DNA from: Clostridia bacterium | GTDB lineage: Bacteria; Bacillota; Clostridia; Christensenellales; CAG-917 | Direction: 5' to 3' | DNA length: 34,758 bases | Assembly: GCA_024405515.1 (NCBI GenBank) | Contig: JAKSOR010000013.1 | Location: 1 to 34,758 of the forward strand | Shown here: positions 34,712-34,758 of the stretch, piece by piece | Layout of the letters: each line of letters begins with the position of its first letter | Position numbering within the stretch: the stretch's first letter is position 1 | The notes under the pieces: model-generated | Databases searched by the model: none | What the model was told of the DNA's origin: nothing | Seen by the model: only the letters and a program-made list of their open reading frames with translations | Program-made: the position numbers and the translations under genes

Positions 34712-34758
34712 GGGGGCCCGAAAGGGACCCCGAGTGAAAACTCCCAGATAGTCTGGGA
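34712..34758 (+). ncRNA. Array of abutting hairpins at the window edge, possible structured RNA
   Basis: Three stems follow one another without spacing. The first is at 34712-34731, with a GAAA tetraloop and one G-A mismatch. The second is GAGT-GAAA-ACTC at 34732-34743. The third is TCCCAGA-TAG-TCTGGGA at 34742-34758, sharing two bases with the second. The GAAA loops appear on the plus strand, which favours that strand as the RNA. The element is cut by the end of the window. No known family was recognised. Confidence 0.4.

Noticed and set aside
34706..34758. Minus-strand TPP riboswitch
   Set aside because: The minus strand reads ACTCGGGGTCCC, which resembles the start of a TPP aptamer. The required CTGAGA and the second conserved half are absent, and downstream lies the exonuclease terminator.
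1..34758. CRISPR array, prophage, toxin-antitoxin or defence genes
   Set aside because: No spaced direct repeats, integrase, capsid, nuclease-effector or small toxin-antitoxin pair was found; the genes are core housekeeping functions.

Overview
This 34.8 kb window is a dense, low-GC chromosomal core segment of an anaerobic-type Firmicute (Bacillota). It is most likely from the class Clostridia, although the family cannot be fixed from sequence alone. Supporting signs are AGGAGG-type ribosome binding sites, ATG/GTG/TTG starts, all three stop codons in use, sigma-A-like TTGACA/TATAAT promoters, a long eukaryote-like (type 2) isoleucyl-tRNA synthetase, a Pta-AckA acetate pathway, TmcAL, YlxM and RbgA. 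No phage, IS element, CRISPR array or defence island is visible, and no gene-free stretch reaches 300 bases.

Layout. A tRNA-Gly(CCC) gene on the minus strand lies back to back with a plus-strand operon at 196-7392: ileS, an rRNA-type methyltransferase, an RluA-type pseudouridine synthase, an acyl-CoA synthetase and a sugar-phosphate isomerase-like protein. This operon converges on tmcAL (minus strand). tmcAL shares a promoter region with the divergent pta-ackA pair, which puts an acetate-consuming tRNA-modification enzyme next to the acetate-producing pathway. Next comes rpmF, with a perfect consensus promoter, then plsX-rnc, and smc-ftsY with its own promoter. The SRP and ribosome-maturation block follows: ylxM-ffh-rpsP-khpA-rimM-trmD-rbgA-rnhB, then rplS behind its own promoter and a probable L19 autoregulatory leader.

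Directly behind rplS is the least ordinary gene in the window. It encodes a 700-aa protein with a lipoprotein-like signal, an extracellular beta-sandwich (carbohydrate-binding-like) domain and about 13 membrane spans resembling a GT-C glycosyltransferase whose first outer loop looks catalytically degenerate. A minus-strand glycerophosphodiester phosphodiesterase gene follows and is divergent from lepA-hemW. After that come an unusually long PRPP synthetase with a UPF0173-type metallo-hydrolase, then rho, a DUF2804 protein, and a DEDDh exonuclease fused to a BRCT-like domain. The window ends in a run of abutting hairpins, two of them with GAAA tetraloops, that may be the start of a structured RNA.

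Taken together the genes serve translation (tRNA charging, rRNA and tRNA modification, ribosomal proteins, ribosome GTPases), protein targeting, chromosome organisation, phospholipid precursor supply and acetate-yielding energy metabolism. I found no clear new multi-gene system. The points most worth checking are the lipoprotein/GT-C-like fusion, the terminal hairpin array, the promoter embedded in the ftsY terminator, and several overlapping divergent promoters and palindromes.
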